Source of the DNA: Granulicella sp. S190
GTDB taxonomy: Bacteria; Acidobacteriota; Terriglobia; Terriglobales; Acidobacteriaceae
Direction: 5' to 3'
Assembly (NCBI RefSeq): GCF_009766095.1
Contig: NZ_LMUD01000040.1
Coordinates: 19,157-83,156 of the forward strand
DNA: 64,000 nt
Notes under the pieces: generated by a model
What the model saw: only the letters and a program-made list of their open reading frames with translations
The model's database searches: none
Told to the model about the DNA's origin: nothing
Part shown: in pieces, positions 52,799 through 61,327 of the stretch
Position numbering within the stretch: position 1 is the first letter of the stretch
Layout: each line of letters starts with the position of its first letter
Translations under genes and position numbers: made by a program

Positions 52799-53749
52799 AT
52801 GCTTGGAGGGAAAGTGGGTCTGGTTGAGTTTAGCTCCTTTGAAGATAGTCTTCATCCTTGTTGTAATGCCATTCTCTCTGCCAACCAATACGTAAGGAAG
52901 ATGAAAGGTGGTTCACAGTCGATGTTAGTTCGAGCCAATGATGGCAGAAACTACGTTGTAAAGATGTCGGACAATCCCATAGGCCCCAACCTCCTTGCCA
53001 ATGAACACGTGGGCAGCCTCGTTGCAAAAGCTGTCGGGCTCCCCGTAGCGGAAGCCAAGGGGATATGGCTCTCTGACAGCTTCATCGACAGTCACCCGGA
53101 CCTGTGGTTCGAACTTCCATCTGGAGTACGCCGTCCCAATAAGGGGATGCATTTTGGCAGTCTGTTAGTAGGCCAAACCTCTGGCGCTGACCGGCCAACG
53201 GAATACATAAGCCCTTCGAGAGTCAGCATGATCACGAATCGGCAGGCGTTTTTGGGGATGTACCTTCTTGATGTTTGGGCCAACCATCAAGATAACCGTC
53301 AGGCTATCTTCCGACGAAGTTCGACAAACGCTCAGGAAGTTTGCTTCATTGATCACGGCCATATGTTCGGCGGCCCAGAATGGAACTTTCAAGGTAATCT
53401 TGGTTCCGCTCTTCATTTAGAGATGGCAGTCTATACAGATCTTTGGCAAGATGAACAAGTAGCCTCTTGGATTTCACGATTTCAAACTATCATTCCGGAA
53501 GTGCTCACATCGATTGTCGCCCCTATGCCATCAGAATGGTATTCGGGAAACTTGCGTGAACTGCTCAGCAATTTAGCGGATCGCTTACTTCGCTTGCCGG
53601 AACTCGTCCAAGCAGATTCAGAAAAGACTTGGCACCCAAGTCAACAGAAAAGCATAGATGAATATCTGCGAGTATCAGATTTTGGAATACACGACCTCAG
53701 AACTCCGGGCACACGGAGTGCCTTTCGTCATAGTCGTGCGACTGCCTGA
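52799..53749 (+). CDS. HipA-like protein kinase
   Basis: Cytoplasmic kinase-fold protein of the short HipA-related family. GGSQSMLVRANDGRNYVVKM (~35-55) is the nucleotide-binding start, NEHVGSLVAKAVGLPVAEAK follows, then the catalytic loop LLDVWANHQDNRQAIF (~160-175, Asp in HQD) and the metal-binding CFIDHGHMFGG (~185-195). The C-terminal half is helical. About 316 residues; known relatives are nearer 260-290, so the tail (LRTPGTRSAFRHSRATA) may be extra. The start is uncertain: ATG 52799 is two bases after a GAGG, and GTG 52814 is an alternative. The next gene overlaps its 3' end by 92 bases. No HipB-like antitoxin is adjacent. Confidence 0.8.
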   Translation: MLGGKVGLVEFSSFEDSLHPCCNAILSANQYVRKMKGGSQSMLVRANDGRNYVVKMSDNPIGPNLLANEHVGSLVAKAVGLPVAEAKGIWLSDSFIDSHPDLWFELPSGVRRPNKGMHFGSLLVGQTSGADRPTEYISPSRVSMITNRQAFLGMYLLDVWANHQDNRQAIFRRSSTNAQEVCFIDHGHMFGGPEWNFQGNLGSALHLEMAVYTDLWQDEQVASWISRFQTIIPEVLTSIVAPMPSEWYSGNLRELLSNLADRLLRLPELVQADSEKTWHPSQQKSIDEYLRVSDFGIHDLRTPGTRSAFRHSRATA

Positions 53750-54050
53750 ACGTAGTTCATACGCGTTACAGGTTCTTTGCCTGCGGGATTGGAAAATGAA
53801 AATTGGAGTTGCCTCCCAATGGGAGATTGATGAAATCGAAACCTTCTTAGAAGATCTTCGACTTCAAAGTAACGAACAGAGTTCGATTGCCGCTTTGTTT
53901 AAACGCTTAGCCAATCTGAACGTTGGCCCCATGCGTGCCATCGTGTCGGGCTCTTGCTCCGTGCAAGACCTAAATGAAGTGATCCAAGAGTTCTTTGATG
54001 TTGTTCGCGGATCTTTGCCTTGGCACGAGTATTTCGATAACCTTCTTTAG
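53658..54050 (+). CDS. Unrecognised 130-aa partner overlapping the HipA-like kinase gene
   Basis: Starts at ATG 53658 inside the kinase gene in another frame and runs on for 300 bases. Begins MNICEYQILEYTTSELRAHG, then PFVIVVRLPERSSYALQVLC, with helical ends (IDEIETFLEDLRLQ, NEVIQEFFDVVRGSLPWHEY). Short HipA-like kinases are often followed by a small DUF3037 protein; I cannot match this one to DUF3037 with confidence. Coupled expression makes it a candidate modulator or target of the kinase. Confidence 0.6.
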   Translation: MNICEYQILEYTTSELRAHGVPFVIVVRLPERSSYALQVLCLRDWKMKIGVASQWEIDEIETFLEDLRLQSNEQSSIAALFKRLANLNVGPMRAIVSGSCSVQDLNEVIQEFFDVVRGSLPWHEYFDNLL

Positions 54051-54558
54051 ATCCAGAATGGGAATGCGCTCATAGGCCATTGCGTTTTTGTCAGCGTTGG
54101 TAGGCGATGTGCCCTTTACCATCTGATTTATGGAAACAGCGATCATCGAGAGTGGGGGCGACCATTCCTCGCATTCAGAAACCGAAATTACGCCGGCCAT
54201 GCCGCTATCAGATTGCTTTGAAGCTTTTGTGGGACTGCGAAATGTCTGTCTAATCTCCGTTACTTTTTGGATTGTTCTTGCGAAGGTCATCCATACGCTG
54301 CACTTCATGTTTCACAATCCACAGTGATGATTATTTCCTCTGAGTGAATTGTCTGAATGCAGCCCTGGTATCCAGAGCACAACGATTCCAGGCAGCCGGC
54401 ACAACTCGCTGCGCCAAGTTGCAGGCGCTCTCAAGAGCGCAGCATCCGGACAGCCGGCTGTGGCGAATGGAGCGCGGTGCAGGTAAAACTGATGGGCTCC
54501 GGTAAAACTGAACCAAAGCAAATGTTAGTCTTCGGCAAAATCTGAAGGGAGATTTTGC
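54051..54558. other. Intergenic DNA with symmetric elements, before an IS remnant
   Basis: No gene I can support, though short frames exist on both strands. At 54425-54440 GCGCTCT and AGAGCGC form a hairpin with a 2-base loop, and at 54450-54461 ACAGCCGGCTGT is a perfect 12-base palindrome. A short segment GGTAAAACTGA occurs twice near 54482-54510, probably part of the IS end. Confidence 0.4.
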
Positions 54559-55155
54559 ATGAAGAAGAAGTGATTTTCTGTGTAGCAGATTGTGGCCGTG
54601 CTGAAGCAGGCGCAGCTGGGAGTGCCTGTGGCGGAGGTGATTCGCAAGGTTGGGATCAGCGAGCAGACCTTCTATCGATGGAAGAAATAGCATGTTGGTA
54701 TGGAGACGGACCAAGCACGGCAGATGAAACAGCTCCAGGAAGAAAATAGCCGACTCAAACAACTGGTCGCAGATCTAAGTCCGGATAAGACGATGCTGCA
54801 GGAGGTGCTCAGAAAAAGTTCTGAAGCCCTCGGGACGCCGTCCGATGGTCGATCATCTATGTGACCAGTATCGGGCGAGCGAGCGGTGCGCCTGCCGGGT
54901 TCTTTTGATGAGGCGAGGCACATATCGCTACTAGGGCTATCAGGAGCCATGGACGGAGTTGCGAATGCGAATACGCGAGATCGCGCAGAGCAGGGTGCGC
55001 TAGGGGGATTGTAAGATCCGCGTGCTGCTGAGCTGGGACGTTGGGAAGTATCTGATATATCAGTTGCAGGATGGAACGCGCTTCCGAGCGTTGACGATCC
55101 TCGATATTTACACACGGGAACCTGCCTGCTCAGTCTCAATGCTCCTCACAGGTGC
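54559..55155 (+). mobile_element. Decayed IS3-family element (orfA and internally deleted orfB)
   Basis: orfA is recognisable from 54559: QIVAVLKQAQLGVPVAEVIR, KVGISEQTFYRWKK, METDQARQMKQLQEENSRLK, but has stops after MKKK, after FSV and after RWKK. orfB follows in another frame (MVDHLCDQYRASERCACRVL, LRMRIREIAQSRVR) with two more stops, then jumps to LQDGTRFRALTILDIYTREP, part of the catalytic domain, after an internal deletion. No complete transposase and no clear terminal repeats remain. Confidence 0.85.
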
Positions 55156-55508
55156 AAATGGCTCCCTTTTACTCTGTCCTTGACAACAAGACTGCCTCGG
55201 CTTCGAGTTCTTCAGCGAAGATCTAGCCGAGATTAGACGGTACTAATCCAGCGTAGATAGATTACGTCACAATTACGGGTTAGATTTTTATCACCCGGAT
55301 TCTTTATTTAGCCAAATCGCGTCTTGGCGCTTAGCCACGGCTGGGACTGGCAAATTAGAAAATCATAAATAGCGCTGGTCAGTTTTTGGAATCGAAGGTG
55401 CAGAGAGAGGTCAGGCAGCAGTGCTCTATCTGCACGCGAGACTACCTTACAACACGCAATGAAGATTAGAAGTCACTGCGCCTGGTTCAAAAGGGGGGAT
55501 TTAAACGG
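55156..55508. other. Intergenic DNA upstream of the surface-protein gene
   Basis: 353 bases, AT-richer than average, no coding sequence or RNA recognised. It contains the upstream region of the gene at 55509, with a purine-rich GGGGGG about 10-15 bases before its ATG. Confidence 0.35.
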
Positions 55509-58500
55509 ATGAAACAGGTTGATTGTGGTTTATTCCGAAAAGCTAGTAATGGCTATAAGCCGATTATGGATAACCGGCTTATAGCACGCTCGGTCTTTAA
55601 ATTGCGGTGCTTTTTTATTGCCAGTTGCTGTGTCTTGCTTGGCTTTCACGAAGAAGCTCTTGCTCAGCCTGCATTTATCTTCCCGTCTACAGTCCAGGTC
55701 GCGGGCGGATCTCTGACCGAATCGGTTACGGTGACGATTCAGTCTGCAGGAAGTCTCGCTGCAGTTCATGTGGTGACCCAGGGCGCCACCAACTTAGATT
55801 TCAACGGTTCCGGGATCGGCTCGTGTATCACTGCATCCTACGTTCAGGGACAGACCTGCGCCGTATCTGTCACCTTTACGCCTAAGTACCCTGGAGCGCG
55901 CATCGGAGCCATCTTGTTGATCGCTGACGATGGTCATGTCATGGCGACGCAATATCTCTCCGCTGTAGGGACAGGCGGCCTCAACGTGGTAGTTCCCGGC
56001 CAGATCAACACTGTAGTTGGCGACGGATGTCTAAGCGATAGCACCTGTCCCAGCAGCGGCGGCACACCTGCCACCCAATCCGCTTTGAAGCTTCCTCTTG
56101 GAGTGGTAACGGACGTCGCAGGGAATCTTTATGTCTCTGACACCGGAGGCAACAGTATTCGCAGGATCGATCTCACCGGAAATATCGCAACCATTGCAAA
56201 CAATAGTGGGGTTGCGGGTTCGAGTGGAGATGGAGGTTCGGCTGTATCCGCTCTGATCAATCAACCGTCGGCGATTGCGATCGATGGAGCCGGCAACGTT
56301 GTCTTTGCCGACACAGGGAATAGTGCGATCCGCAAGATCGATGCGACTACAGGCAATATCTCGACGATCGCTGGAACTCTCGGGAGCTCAGGATTCGGCG
56401 GAGAAGGGCAGGCCGCGACAACTGCGTTACTGTCGTCACCTCAAGGTTTTGGCTATGACAAGAACGGCAATCTCTTCATCGCGGACACCGGAAACAATCG
56501 CATTCGTAAGGTGGATGCCTCCAGCCAACTCATCACAACCATCGCTGGGAACGGAGGTGCTGGGTTCTCTGGAGATGGCTCTGCAGCAATCTCGGCTCAG
56601 TTCGACCAACCGTGGGGCCTTACGATTTCGATAAATGGAAGCATCTATATCGCTGACTTCGCGAACAACCGCGTTCGCAAGATCGATGGAGTCACCGGAG
56701 ACGTCACAACCGTTGCTGGAAATGGCAGCAGCGGCTTTGCAGGGGACGGTGGCCCCGCAACAGCAGCTACTTTAAACAGCCCGGCCAGTGTCATTACTGA
56801 CCCGGCAGGCAATTTCTATATCGCAGACTCTGAGAATAACGTTATCCGTAAGGTCAACGTCGCAGGTGTCATAAGTACGATCGCCGGTAATGGCACGGCT
56901 CTCTTTGGTGGCGATGGTTTCAGTGCAGCACTTGCAGGCCTTTATAAGCCTTACTCGGTCTACCTTGATGGCGCAGGCAATCTCTTTCTCGCTGACCGTC
57001 TGGATCTTCGTATTCGTGAGATCAGCGCGTCTACAGGTAGCCTTCAGTACCCCACTTTGAAGGAGGGGAAGATCTCCTCACCTATCGCACAAAAACTAGA
57101 AAACGATGGCAACACACCACTCAACCTGTTTGATCTCACGGCCGAGCCGGCCACTCAAAATGCGGCTTTAGATCTCAACCCGACAGACCCGATCACAACT
57201 ACATGCTCGACCTCTCACCCGCTAGGCGTTGATGGTAGTTGCATTCTAGCGGTAGAGTTCGCGCCGATCACTGTGGGCACTCCGGGAACGGGTGTCCTGT
57301 CGGTCACATCCGACGCTGGTAACAATCCCACTGGCGTAGATCTAACTGCCACTGTGCTCTCGGTCGATCCAAGCTCGACCACCGTTACATCAAGTCTCAA
57401 CCCAGCCGGGGTTGGTTTGGCAGTGACATTTGCTGCTCATATCGCAAGCCCGAACCAGGTAACGGGAACCGTACAGTTTTTTGATGGGTCAACTCCGATA
57501 GGTGTTCCTCAGCCGGTGGACCCTTCGTCTGACACCGCAACGATCACTACCTCGTTTTCTGTTCTCCAGGGCCACACCATTACTGCTGCCTATAGCGGCG
57601 ATAATTTAAATGCTGCCAGTTCACCCAATCATCCGCTCATCGAGACAATCGAACAGACGACATCTCTCAACGTGATCCCAAGTGCGAATCCAGTCGCCAA
57701 GTTTGTTGAGGTGACCTTCGCGGCTACGGTGGCAGGATGGATCATACCTCCCGCGGGAGTCATTTCATTTTCAGATGGCTCGGTCGCTCTCGGAGCCTCG
57801 ACTTTGAGCAGCAACGGAACTGCATTCTTCACCATGCCTCTGCTTCCAGTAGGGACACACGACATCACGGCTACATTCGCCGGAGACGCGAACGATTTCA
57901 CCAGCAGCTATTCCTTTGTGCAGACGATCAATCTTGCTCCTACATCGACCATATTGAGTACGAGCTCTGCTGTAGCGCAGTTTGGAACCCCAATTACTTT
58001 GACCGCTACGGTGACGGGAGTAAGCGCCTCAATACCAACTGGTGCCGTCAACATCATGGACGGCACCATCGTTCTCGCATCCATACCGTTGAACGGAGCA
58101 GGTGTCGCGACCTATATCAACGCGAGCCTGACTTCGGGAACGCATACGATCACCGCTGTATACCAGGGAGATGTGAACTATGCGACTAGTAAATCGACTC
58201 AGATCATTACGGAGACCATCTCGCAGACGCCGACGGTTACTGCTCTTTCTTCGAGCACGACCAGCTCGCTCTCTGGAAGAGCTGTCGTTCTTAGCGCATC
58301 TGTCACGGCAGCAGGGGGAAGCCCTCCCACTGGAACGATCGCATTCATGAACGACAATGTATCCCTCGGAACAGCAAATCTCAGCCATGGCACGGCTTCT
58401 CTGAGTGTCTCCAACCTGAGTGTCGGAACGGATAATCTGACCGCGATCTATAGTGGCGACTCCAACGATGTCGGCAGCAGGTCGCGGGTGGTTACGATCG

Positions 58501-59621
58501 TCGTTCTGCAAACTCCAACTTCGACGGCTGTCTCATCAAGCCAAAGTCCGCTCCCCACTCTTACTTCAGTCGTAATCTCTGCGGCGGTCTCCAATGGAGG
58601 ATCGATTTCGCCTACTGGGCTGGTTACATTTTCCGAAGATTCGATCTCAATTGGAGTTGGCACTCTGGATGCGAGTGGTGTCGCGACTATCTCGATCCCA
58701 TCTTTGCCGGCGGGCTCTCATACGTTCACGGCCAGCTATGCTGGCGATATTCAGGACATCCCAAGCACTTCCGGATCCTTTGTCCTGGTTGTGCAGCCTC
58801 GCTCTACCACCGACATCTTGACCACCTCGGCGACCTCCCTGAGCGGAGGCCAGCAACTGACACTTATCTCCGTTGTCCGCGCTATAGGCACTCCTCCTGC
58901 TACGGGGCCAACTGGAACCGTAACATTTCTATCGGGAAGTACCACATTGGCTACTACTCCCGTCGACGCGACAGGAGTGGCAACCGTCACCGTCATTCTG
59001 TCTGGAAGCACAGCTACCATCTCATCTACCTACGGAGGCGACGCCAACTACGCGCCCTCCTCTTCCTCGCCGACTCAGGTGACCATCGGTCCGGCACCTG
59101 ATTTCAGTTTGGGAGCCACTCCGTCTACCTTTCAGATGCAGACTAAGCAACACAGTACGATTGCTCTTACATTGACCTCGGTCAAAAACTTCACCGATGT
59201 TTTTTCGCTTGGTTGCCTTGGGCTACCTCAGAACGCTACATGTACCTTCTCCAAGGACCAGGCGGAGCTACCTGCCGGCGGGGTGCTGCCCCTAACTGTA
59301 ATCGTCGATACGAACTCTGCGTTGTTGAGCGGAACAGAGGCGCGTCTGGAACCCCGCTCCAAGGCCAACACAGTTCTTCTAGCGTGCTCACTTCCAGGTC
59401 TACTCGGTCTTGGACTGCTGGCCTTTCGAGCTAGACGGTCGGGCTTTAGTCACAGCCTCATCGTCTTGGTCGCGCTTTGTATGGTGGCCCTGGGCATTGC
59501 CGGTTGCGGCAATATCCAAAGCATCGGCACCCCACCGGGCACCTATAACTTTGTCGTGAATGCAACGGGTCGGACCGGCGTCTCGCAGTTTGTCAATATG
59601 ACTATGACGATCACGAGATAG
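55509..59621 (+). CDS. Large surface protein with NHL repeats and Ig-like repeats
   Basis: 1370 residues. Signal sequence (FKLRCFFIASCCVLLGFHEEALA-QPA), a ~110-residue HYDIN/ASPM-like sandwich (VQVAGGSLTESVTVTIQSAG), six NHL-type propeller repeats ~165-500 (GVVTDVAGNLYVSDTGGNSI, TIAGNGGAGFSGDGSAA), a second HYDIN-like module (~510-615), then about six tandem Ig-like repeats ~620-1190 (TGTVQFFDGSTPIGVPQPVD, HTITAAYSGDNLNAAS). The end has two hydrophobic segments (ACSLPGLLGLGLLAFRA, IVLVALCMVALGIAG) with a Cys, a common tail of such acidobacterial proteins. ATG 55509 is used; ATG 55566 is an alternative that lies in the loop of an 11-bp inverted repeat. It probably acts in adhesion or polysaccharide contact; role inferred. 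Confidence 0.85.
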   Translation: MKQVDCGLFRKASNGYKPIMDNRLIARSVFKLRCFFIASCCVLLGFHEEALAQPAFIFPSTVQVAGGSLTESVTVTIQSAGSLAAVHVVTQGATNLDFNGSGIGSCITASYVQGQTCAVSVTFTPKYPGARIGAILLIADDGHVMATQYLSAVGTGGLNVVVPGQINTVVGDGCLSDSTCPSSGGTPATQSALKLPLGVVTDVAGNLYVSDTGGNSIRRIDLTGNIATIANNSGVAGSSGDGGSAVSALINQPSAIAIDGAGNVVFADTGNSAIRKIDATTGNISTIAGTLGSSGFGGEGQAATTALLSSPQGFGYDKNGNLFIADTGNNRIRKVDASSQLITTIAGNGGAGFSGDGSAAISAQFDQPWGLTISINGSIYIADFANNRVRKIDGVTGDVTTVAGNGSSGFAGDGGPATAATLNSPASVITDPAGNFYIADSENNVIRKVNVAGVISTIAGNGTALFGGDGFSAALAGLYKPYSVYLDGAGNLFLADRLDLRIREISASTGSLQYPTLKEGKISSPIAQKLENDGNTPLNLFDLTAEPATQNAALDLNPTDPITTTCSTSHPLGVDGSCILAVEFAPITVGTPGTGVLSVTSDAGNNPTGVDLTATVLSVDPSSTTVTSSLNPAGVGLAVTFAAHIASPNQVTGTVQFFDGSTPIGVPQPVDPSSDTATITTSFSVLQGHTITAAYSGDNLNAASSPNHPLIETIEQTTSLNVIPSANPVAKFVEVTFAATVAGWIIPPAGVISFSDGSVALGASTLSSNGTAFFTMPLLPVGTHDITATFAGDANDFTSSYSFVQTINLAPTSTILSTSSAVAQFGTPITLTATVTGVSASIPTGAVNIMDGTIVLASIPLNGAGVATYINASLTSGTHTITAVYQGDVNYATSKSTQIITETISQTPTVTALSSSTTSSLSGRAVVLSASVTAAGGSPPTGTIAFMNDNVSLGTANLSHGTASLSVSNLSVGTDNLTAIYSGDSNDVGSRSRVVTIVVLQTPTSTAVSSSQSPLPTLTSVVISAAVSNGGSISPTGLVTFSEDSISIGVGTLDASGVATISIPSLPAGSHTFTASYAGDIQDIPSTSGSFVLVVQPRSTTDILTTSATSLSGGQQLTLISVVRAIGTPPATGPTGTVTFLSGSTTLATTPVDATGVATVTVILSGSTATISSTYGGDANYAPSSSSPTQVTIGPAPDFSLGATPSTFQMQTKQHSTIALTLTSVKNFTDVFSLGCLGLPQNATCTFSKDQAELPAGGVLPLTVIVDTNSALLSGTEARLEPRSKANTVLLACSLPGLLGLGLLAFRARRSGFSHSLIVLVALCMVALGIAGCGNIQSIGTPPGTYNFVVNATGRTGVSQFVNMTMTITR
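55552..55585. repeat. Perfect 11-bp inverted repeat around an alternative start codon
   Basis: GCTATAAGCCG and CGGCTTATAGC flank a 12-base loop that contains ATG 55566. It could form an RNA hairpin near the start of the surface-protein gene or be an operator. It lies within the coding frame if translation starts at 55509. Confidence 0.55.
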
Positions 59622-59631
59622 GGGGAACTTA

Positions 59632-60180
59632 ATGAAGAATCTGTTCGCTCTCATCTCTTTCGGCTGCTTTTTAGCCTGTTGCCGCCAAGGTGATGCCCAG
59701 GCAGAGCCCACGGCAACAGCGCCGGGCGCTTACATCTCGGTCGGCACGACCTATTCCTTGTTCAATACCGGTTACGGCGGACAAAAGGTGCTGGGCTCTG
59801 GTGCCTATATTGACATCAACCCCGTTCGGGCTGCTGGCCTCGAAGCAGAGGGACGATGGATGAAGCAGAGCGGATGGCCCGACATCGGCCAGTCCGCGTA
59901 TTTTATCGGGCCGCGAGTCCAATTTCGTAAAGGACCGTACACCCCTTACGTGAAGACTCTCGTCGGTCTAAGCTATTTCGAATTCCCCTACGATGCAGCA
60001 AAAGGGCGATACTTTACAGTTGCGTCGGGTGTAGGAGTGGACCTTATGCTGGGTAGCAATCTGAAGATCCGGTTGATTGATGTGGAGTATCAACAATATC
60101 CGCAGTTCACGTTTGGTACGATCAGCCCCTACGGTGTCAGCTTTGGCATAAGCTATCGAGTCTTCAACGGGAGTCGATGA
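59632..60180 (+). CDS. Small outer-membrane beta-barrel protein
   Basis: 182 residues with signal peptide (FALISFGCFLACCRQGDAQA) and strands typical of OmpA/OmpW-like barrels: GAYISVGTTYSLFNTGYGGQ, RAAGLEAEGRWMKQ, SAYFIGPRVQFRKGPYTPYV, TVASGVGVDLMLGSNLKIRL and GVSFGISYRVFNGSR. ATG 59632 has AGGGGGAA a few bases upstream and is 10 bases after the surface-protein stop, so the two genes are probably cotranscribed. Function unknown; may help anchor or accompany the repeat protein. Confidence 0.75.
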   Translation: MKNLFALISFGCFLACCRQGDAQAEPTATAPGAYISVGTTYSLFNTGYGGQKVLGSGAYIDINPVRAAGLEAEGRWMKQSGWPDIGQSAYFIGPRVQFRKGPYTPYVKTLVGLSYFEFPYDAAKGRYFTVASGVGVDLMLGSNLKIRLIDVEYQQYPQFTFGTISPYGVSFGISYRVFNGSR

Positions 60181-60824
60181 ATGCCAGAGAGGAATTGCAG
60201 TCCTCGATAAAAAGGACACGAAAACTGAAGCTCAGAGTAATTGGCAGGTGCGGGCGATTTGGAAGCTACAAGAAACATTCCCGACGACTCAGTCGATTGT
60301 CGTATCGCAAAGCTCTTCACGAAAGAGGAGAGACAGAATGAAACTGTGAAATCCATAAAAGCTATCTTTTTCTCCTTGCCAAAGGCGGGGGTCTTCTTGA
60401 CCGGGTCGAGCAACATATCACATTCTGCACCAACTCTCAAAGATTGAGATTTGAGACTACTTCCCACGAAATGCAGCTCTGGCTAATGTTTTCTTGCTGG
60501 CTTCTTAGCGAGGTGCGACGACGAGCGGACCGAGCGATGCGAATGGCTTTATAAAATGTGTGTCTCACTGGAAGGCCTGAACTATTTCATCGACCGACAC
60601 TATTCAGCTCCTCCTGCTGGCTAGTTCGGAGGCCTGGTGGTGGGTTCGAGTAATGGAAATGCGTTTGTCGGTGAGTGACATCTGTGCTCGATTGTAACCA
60701 CTGCAGTTCAGCCGAATGGGCGCTCGAAGCAAACGTGATGCGTGGTGGATTGCTAGAGCAGTTCTGCAGGGTGTAATGACGCTGCGATATGAAATGCAAG
60801 GATCCTTCCCCATTCGGCACGCCC
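60181..60824. other. Gene-free stretch
   Basis: 644 bases with only short frames and no similarity I recognise. Probably decayed DNA leading into the IS5 remnant. Confidence 0.35.
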
Positions 60825-60950
60825 AGGGTCTTCGGATTCGACAAGGTGCGATACCGAGGCATTGCGACAAATCATCATCGGCTCTGCACGAACTTCGCCC
60901 TCATCAACCTCTACCTTCACCGCAAACGCCTGGCAGAACTCGGGGCATAA
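60825..60950 (+). mobile_element. C-terminal remnant of an IS5-family transposase
   Basis: Codons 60825-60950 read RVFGFDKVRYRGIATNHHRL then CTNFALINLYLHRKRLAELG, ending in TAA. This is the characteristic C-terminus of IS5-type transposases (FGF.KVRYRGL.KN...L..FAL.NL). Nothing upstream continues the match. Confidence 0.75.
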
Positions 60951-61112
60951 GTACGCCTGGAGGACGCAAAAACAGCCTCCAGTCCACCCAAATCAAAGGT
61001 CAACCCATCCACTCCGACGATCCCTCTGGCAGATCTCACCTCGCCAACGAAGTCAAATGTCCGCGCAGAGGCTCCCTAGAGGCGAAGAAAGCGGTTCACG
61101 CTTCCGCGTAAA

Positions 61113-61187
61113 TGACCCACTCTTCGTGATGAGGCTACGAAAGGGTAGGTCACCCATTGTTGAAATAACCCACCTTTCGCGATGAGG
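61113..61187. repeat. Short repeated unit (two direct, one inverted) near IS remnant
   Basis: 61113-61134 and 61166-61187 match at 18 of 22 positions (both end GATGAGG and hold ACCCAC and TTCG). Between them, on the opposite strand at about 61135-61152, is a third related unit (TGACCTACCCTTTCGTA). Lies 140 bases before the TonB receptor gene. Confidence 0.45.
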
Positions 61188-61327
61188 TTTTTCCCAAGGA
61201 CATGTGGTCGCAGTTCGTTATTCACAGGTTGTGGTGAGTTCCATTATGGGAGTTGGTCTTACTTTGAGGTATTACGAACGGCTCTTAGGTCGATAAAGAG
61301 ACTATCGGTCGTCCTGGAGATATCTCT

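Noticed and set aside
52411..52827. 138-codon plus-strand frame upstream of the HipA-like kinase
   Set aside because: Mixed composition, no motif, overlaps the kinase start; looks like chance.
53970..54308. 112-codon minus-strand frame after the 130-aa gene
   Set aside because: Overlaps the end of the plus-strand gene, no ribosome-binding site or motif.
55509..59621. CRISPR-like repeats in the surface-protein gene
   Set aside because: The repetition is at the protein level (NHL and Ig-like units) with diverged DNA; no regular repeat-spacer pattern was seen anywhere in the window.
60153..60467. 104-codon minus-strand frame after the small barrel protein gene
   Set aside because: No recognisable features; lies in decayed island DNA.
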